The notes below the pieces were generated by a model. That model did no database searches. It was not told the DNA's origin and worked only from the letters and a program-made list of their open reading frames with translations. A program made the position numbers and the translations under genes. DNA of 10,323 bases from an uncultured Bacilli bacterium (GTDB taxonomy: Bacteria > Bacillota_I > Bacilli_A > RF39 > UBA660). Position 1 is the stretch's first letter, and every line of letters starts with the position of its first letter. The stretch is from assembly GCA_944358275.1 (NCBI GenBank), contig CALVQZ010000003.1:1-10323 (forward strand), read 5' to 3'. Below are positions 7,278-10,323 of this stretch, piece by piece.

Positions 7278-8260
7278 AACGCCTCCAAACTTACTGCATG
7301 ACTTATAGATGGAATTGTAAGTTTTTGATTTATCATAGTAGGACACATAAGTGCACCTGTTGCTACTAATAATACTTTTTTATACTTCCCTTTTTTCATT
7401 TCATTTATTACATAACCATAAGTAACTAAAGCACTAGATGTTGGACCACTTGCACCTGCTTTAACATCTTGGCGTTTTAAATCAAAAAGCATACATCCAC
7501 AATCATCATAATTAGTTAATTTTATATTGTGTTCTTTTTTTAATAAATCTTTAAGAATATCTTTTCCATAAACTCCTAAATCCCCTGTTAATATTAAATC
7601 ATAGTAATCGATTGTTCTTTTTGTATCTTTTAAATGAGTTGCTATAGTATAAGATGCCGAAGGTGCCATAGCAGCGCCCATATGATATACATCGCTAATT
7701 CCATAGTCTATAGCTTTACCTATTGTAACTGATTCTATCTTTATTTTAGTCTTTTCATTAGTAAGAAGTATACTAGCTGCTCCTGTTGCTGTAAATGTAC
7801 TTGTAGCTGGCTTTGGTGTTCCATATTCAGTAGGATTCCTATATTGCTTTTCTGCTGCACTATTATTAGAACTTACACTACAAATACAATTTTTAATTTT
7901 TTTACTTTGAAGCATAGAAGATGCGACTATCATAGATAAAGTACTTGTAGAGCATGCTGCATATACACCCATATAATTCATACCTAACTTTTCTGCTGCA
8001 TAACTAGATGGAGTTATTTGATTTAATAAATCTCCTGATATAAATAAATCAATATCATCTTTCTTTGTTTTAGACTTTTCTAAAAGAATATCGATGCTAT
8101 CTAAGATCATTTTAATCTCGCCTTGTTCAAAAGTATCACACCCCATATAAAAATCTTCATATGACTTATCAAAATACTTAGAAAGAGGCCCTTCATTTTC
8201 ATATTTACCTACTACTGTACTTGTATCTTTTACATAAACATTATCATATTTTATTGTCAT
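7274..8260 (-). CDS. spoVAD: Stage V sporulation protein SpoVAD (dipicolinic acid binding, thiolase fold)
   Basis: 328 aa (338 in Bacillus). A soluble thiolase-like protein at the outer face of the inner spore membrane that binds dipicolinic acid and serves the SpoVAC/SpoVAE channel. Seen: SGDLLNQITPSSYAAEKLG (75-93), GVYAACSTSTLSM (98-110) carrying Cys103 at the place of the thiolase nucleophile, TATGAASILL (157-166), LTGDLGVYGKDIL (224-236), GASGPTSSALVTYGY (269-283) and TGALMCPTMINQK (301-313). Family members are not known to be active thiolases; the fold is used for ligand binding. Cys103 and Lys313 are plausible pocket residues, though I did not align them to a structure. ATG 8260 abuts the spoVAC stop codon directly, with GGGAGG inside the end of spoVAC, so translation is probably coupled. 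Its 3' end overlaps spoVAEb by 4 bp. Confidence 0.97.
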   Translation of the reverse strand: MTIKYDNVYVKDTSTVVGKYENEGPLSKYFDKSYEDFYMGCDTFEQGEIKMILDSIDILLEKSKTKKDDIDLFISGDLLNQITPSSYAAEKLGMNYMGVYAACSTSTLSMIVASSMLQSKKIKNCICSVSSNNSAAEKQYRNPTEYGTPKPATSTFTATGAASILLTNEKTKIKIESVTIGKAIDYGISDVYHMGAAMAPSASYTIATHLKDTKRTIDYYDLILTGDLGVYGKDILKDLLKKEHNIKLTNYDDCGCMLFDLKRQDVKAGASGPTSSALVTYGYVINEMKKGKYKKVLLVATGALMCPTMINQKLTIPSISHAVSLEAL

Positions 8261-8701
8261 TTATCCTCCCATAATCATTATTCTTAAAAGTCCAAAAACA
8301 TATGCAGAAACTACTCCATATAAAATTACACTACCTGTAAGTTTGAATATATTAGAACCAAGTCCTAAAACAAATCCATCTTTCCTATATTCTATAGCAG
8401 CACTAGTCATCGCATGAGCAAAACCTGTAATAGGAATAATTATACCGCATCTTACTTTCTCTATTATCTTATCAAAAAAACCTAAAGCAGTTAATAAACT
8501 AGATATAAATATAAGTGTTACTATCATATAAGTGCCTGAATCTTTAACAGTAAAATTAAATACTTTAGAGTATAAATCTATAAGTGCTTGTCCTATCATA
8601 CCAATAAAACCACCAACAAAAAACGCTAAAGACATACTCTTAATGTGATCTACTTTAGGAGTATGCTTATCAACAATCTTTTTATATTCTTCTTTTGTCA
8701 T
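8261..8701 (-). CDS. spoVAC: Stage V sporulation protein SpoVAC (mechanosensitive channel subunit)
   Basis: 146 aa (150 in Bacillus). Integral membrane component of the SpoVA complex; the Bacillus protein behaves as a mechanosensitive channel releasing dipicolinate at germination. After a charged cytoplasmic start (MTKEEYKKIVDKHTPKVDHI), hydrophobic segments cover about 23-43, 58-77, 85-103 and 112-143. The GIIIPITGFAHAMTSAAIE motif (86-104) is the SpoVAC/SpoVAEb family hallmark, and the two proteins of this operon are clearly paralogous. ATG 8701 follows GAGGTGAAAT. It is the first gene of the operon, behind a sigma-G-like promoter and isolated from tspO by a terminator. The accessory genes spoVAA, spoVAB, spoVAEa and spoVAF found in Bacillus are absent from this locus, so this is the minimal C-D-Eb form common outside Bacillus. 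Confidence 0.96.
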   Translation of the reverse strand: MTKEEYKKIVDKHTPKVDHIKSMSLAFFVGGFIGMIGQALIDLYSKVFNFTVKDSGTYMIVTLIFISSLLTALGFFDKIIEKVRCGIIIPITGFAHAMTSAAIEYRKDGFVLGLGSNIFKLTGSVILYGVVSAYVFGLLRIMIMGG

Positions 8702-8716
8702 ATTTCACCTCACAAT

Positions 8717-8746
8717 TATTATGAGTATAAATTTATTAAATATACA
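8717..8746 (-). promoter_or_regulatory. Predicted sigma-G promoter of the spoVA operon
   Basis: TGTATA (8746-8741) and CATAATA (8723-8717) are separated by 17 bp on the minus strand. Both match the sigma-G consensus (-35 GYATR, -10 CATnnTA) perfectly. Bacillus spoVA is sigma-G dependent. The -10 ends only 15 bp before the spoVAC ATG, so the transcript would begin just at the ribosome-binding site, with a leader of about 9-11 nt. Confidence 0.6.
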
Positions 8747-8773
8747 AAAAAATACTAGTATTCACTAATATTT
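8746..8773 (-). terminator. Rho-independent terminator of tspO
   Basis: On the minus strand AAATATTAGT (8773-8764), loop GAAT, ACTAGTATTT (8759-8750) form a 10-bp stem with one U-G pair, followed by further T residues (seven in all, 8752-8746). It begins directly after the tspO TAA and ends where the spoVA promoter -35 begins. Confidence 0.75.
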
Positions 8774-9238
8774 TTACATATTTAATAGATATATAGATAA
8801 ATTTAAAATGCCCGCATATATTATCCAAATTAAATAAGGTATTTGTAAATATGCACTTGTTTTAGAAATTTTATAAAATATTATTATCATTATAATTACA
8901 AGTACAATTAACAAGAGTAATAAAATAAACGCTAAAAGTCTAAATGACAAATAAAAGAATAATACACTCCAAAATAAATTTACTAAAAGTTGTACACCAT
9001 ATATAATTAGTGCTTGTCTTTTAAGGTTTGAATTTTCTTTTATAATTAGATAACTAGATACTCCCATTAAAATATATAGTATTGGCCAAACTATTCTAAA
9101 TATTATTGGACTAAGACTAAATGATGGAAGTATTAAATTAGAGTATTCACTATATGGAGAAGTTAATAAACCAACAATACTACCTAAGATAAGAGGCACT
9201 ATAATACATATAAGTAGAGTTTTAAAATCAATTTTCAT
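8774..9238 (-). CDS. tspO: TspO/MBR family membrane protein
   Basis: 154 aa, normal for bacterial TspO. Five hydrophobic helices can be drawn at about 8-26, 43-66, 76-98, 100-122 and 132-152. Family landmarks are present: the loop with PSFSLSP (38-44) running into VWPILYILMG (50-59), the QLLVNLFWSVLFF segment (83-95) and the C-terminal IPYLIWIIYAGILNLSIY (133-150). TspO proteins bind porphyrins and related ligands; their physiological role in Firmicutes is unsettled, with tetrapyrrole handling and stress response both proposed. ATG 9238 is preceded by GGTGAT. The gene lies 42 bp downstream of the ABC transporter gene on the same strand, so the two may be co-transcribed. A strong terminator ends the unit, so I see no functional link to the sporulation genes beyond. 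Confidence 0.92.
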   Translation of the reverse strand: MKIDFKTLLICIIVPLILGSIVGLLTSPYSEYSNLILPSFSLSPIIFRIVWPILYILMGVSSYLIIKENSNLKRQALIIYGVQLLVNLFWSVLFFYLSFRLLAFILLLLLIVLVIIMIIIFYKISKTSAYLQIPYLIWIIYAGILNLSIYLLNM

Positions 9239-9280
9239 ATCATCACCAATACAATATATGATTTAAAATTCTAATAATTA

Positions 9281-10323
9281 CTAATGGGTTTCTACCTCTT
9301 CATATTTAAATAATTCTTGGTATTTATTACATCTTTTTAATAACTCTTTATGAGTACCTATATCTAAAATTCTACCATCATTTAAAACAATTATCTTATC
9401 ACAATTAACTATAGTAGATAACCTATGTGCAATAATTAAGATAGTCTTATTTCTATCTAATCCATATATAGATTGTTGTATTTTATTTTGTGCTATATTA
9501 TCAAGTGAACTTGTTGCCTCATCAAATAATAAAATATTACTCTTCTTAAGTAAACTTCTTGCAATAGCTAATCTTTGTTTTTCTCCACCTGATAAAGTAA
9601 CTCCACCCTCACCTACTTCAGTATCAAAACCATCTTTAAAATTCATAATCCTATCATAAATATTTGCCTTTTTACAAGCATCTATTATTTCTTCTTCATT
9701 AACCTTTGGATTAACTACTTTTAAATTATCTAATATAGAAAAATTAAATATATATGGACTTTGAGATATTAAAGAAATATTATTTCTAAGTGAAGTAATA
9801 GATATATCATTTATATCAATATCATCTATATAAATATTTCCCTCCTTTAAATGATAAAGTTTTGTAATTAAATTAAATATCGTAGTTTTACCACTACCTG
9901 ATACTCCTACAAAACCAACTCTCTCTCCGGGCATAATAGAAAAACTAATATTTTTTAGTACTTCTATATCTGTATATGAAAAGTGTACATTCTTAAATTC
10001 TATCTTACCCTTTACATCATTTAAAACAATTCCACCATCATCTTCTTTTTTAAAATAATCACCTAATACTTCAAATACTCTTGTAGCACTTAAATTATAT
10101 TCTTTTATCAAATTAAGAAAAATATCATAAAAGTTAAGTAAATTCTCTATTCTATTACGATACGTATATAATACTAATAAATTAGAAGTAGTAAGAAAGT
10201 CTTTTGTTACCAATAAAATTCCATATATTATAAAAGTAACATCAAAAAAATCATGAGTACTACCTACAATAAATCTATACTTCCATCTTGTCTTTTCCAT
10301 ATTTATTTTCTCTTTGTTAATTT
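9281..10323 (-). CDS. ABC exporter, fused membrane and ATPase subunit, 5'-truncated by the window edge
   Basis: The reading frame is open to the right edge of the window, with no stop or ribosome-binding site before the ATG at 10300, so that codon is almost surely internal. Residues are numbered from it. About 1-75 is the end of an exporter membrane domain (hydrophobic helix near 20-45). The ATPase domain follows: A-loop Tyr109, Walker A GVSGSGKTT (132-140), Q-loop Gln180, signature LSGGEKQR (236-243), Walker B ILLFDEATSSLD (256-267) and H-loop His292 in AHRLST. All ATP-hydrolysis residues are intact. The arrangement is that of MsbA/BmrA-type exporters, which act as dimers; the substrate cannot be predicted from this part. 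The stop is followed after 42 bp by tspO. No terminator is seen between them. Confidence 0.93.
   Translation of the reverse strand, partial: INKEKINMEKTRWKYRFIVGSTHDFFDVTFIIYGILLVTKDFLTTSNLLVLYTYRNRIENLLNFYDIFLNLIKEYNLSATRVFEVLGDYFKKEDDGGIVLNDVKGKIEFKNVHFSYTDIEVLKNISFSIMPGERVGFVGVSGSGKTTIFNLITKLYHLKEGNIYIDDIDINDISITSLRNNISLISQSPYIFNFSILDNLKVVNPKVNEEEIIDACKKANIYDRIMNFKDGFDTEVGEGGVTLSGGEKQRLAIARSLLKKSNILLFDEATSSLDNIAQNKIQQSIYGLDRNKTILIIAHRLSTIVNCDKIIVLNDGRILDIGTHKELLKRCNKYQELFKYEEVETH

Noticed and set aside
7123..7308. Plus-strand open reading frame of 61 codons
   Set aside because: Antisense to spoVAEb and the end of spoVAD, with no ribosome-binding site or recognisable product.
7278..7346. 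Upstream in-frame ATG for spoVAEb at 7346
   Set aside because: It would lie inside spoVAD without a good ribosome-binding site; the ATG at 7277 has GGAGG and gives the family length.
8761..8766. TGAATA box upstream of spoVAC as a sigma-G -35
   Set aside because: It falls in the loop and arm of the tspO terminator, and no CATnnTA lies at the right spacing; TGTATA/CATAATA is a better pair.

Overview
The window comes from an AT-rich (G+C visibly below a third), endospore-forming Gram-positive bacterium. A PolC-type replicative polymerase, sporulation sigma-G, SpoVA proteins and the coat morphogen CotE occur together. CotE is a Bacilli-type protein not normally found in classical Clostridia, so an uncultured or gut-type member of the class Bacilli (Erysipelotrichia-like lineages included) is my best inference. 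A specific genus cannot be read from the sequence. Every real gene lies on the minus strand, so transcription runs from high to low coordinates.

In transcription order, the right end (9281-10323) holds the C-terminal part of an ABC exporter subunit. It is followed by a TspO/MBR membrane protein (8774-9238) with a strong hairpin terminator right at its stop codon. Next comes a compact spoVAC-spoVAD-spoVAEb operon (6927-8701), the channel that loads dipicolinic acid into the forespore, behind a good sigma-G-like promoter. sigG (6095-6868) follows, with its own forespore-type promoter and its own terminator. Then come a small PRC-barrel YlmC/YmxH protein (5807-6040) and cotE (5215-5739), which has a sigma-E/sigma-K-type mother-cell promoter and a terminator.

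A 402-bp AT-rich non-coding stretch (4813-5214) separates cotE from polC (211-4812). It holds the cotE terminator, short repeats, a perfect dyad and an extended -10 promoter for polC. The left edge carries the first 31 codons of a secreted D-alanyl-D-alanine carboxypeptidase (DacF/PBP5 type).

Functionally, the centre is a sporulation island: forespore genes (spoVA, sigG) and a mother-cell gene (cotE) sit together but appear to be insulated by separate promoters and terminators. I see no mobile element, CRISPR array, phage gene, tRNA or rRNA. I did not find an undescribed multi-gene system. The points most worth checking are a roughly 70-residue insertion in PolC, the spoVA-sigG linkage without spoIIGA-sigE, and the unusually short leaders predicted for the sporulation promoters.
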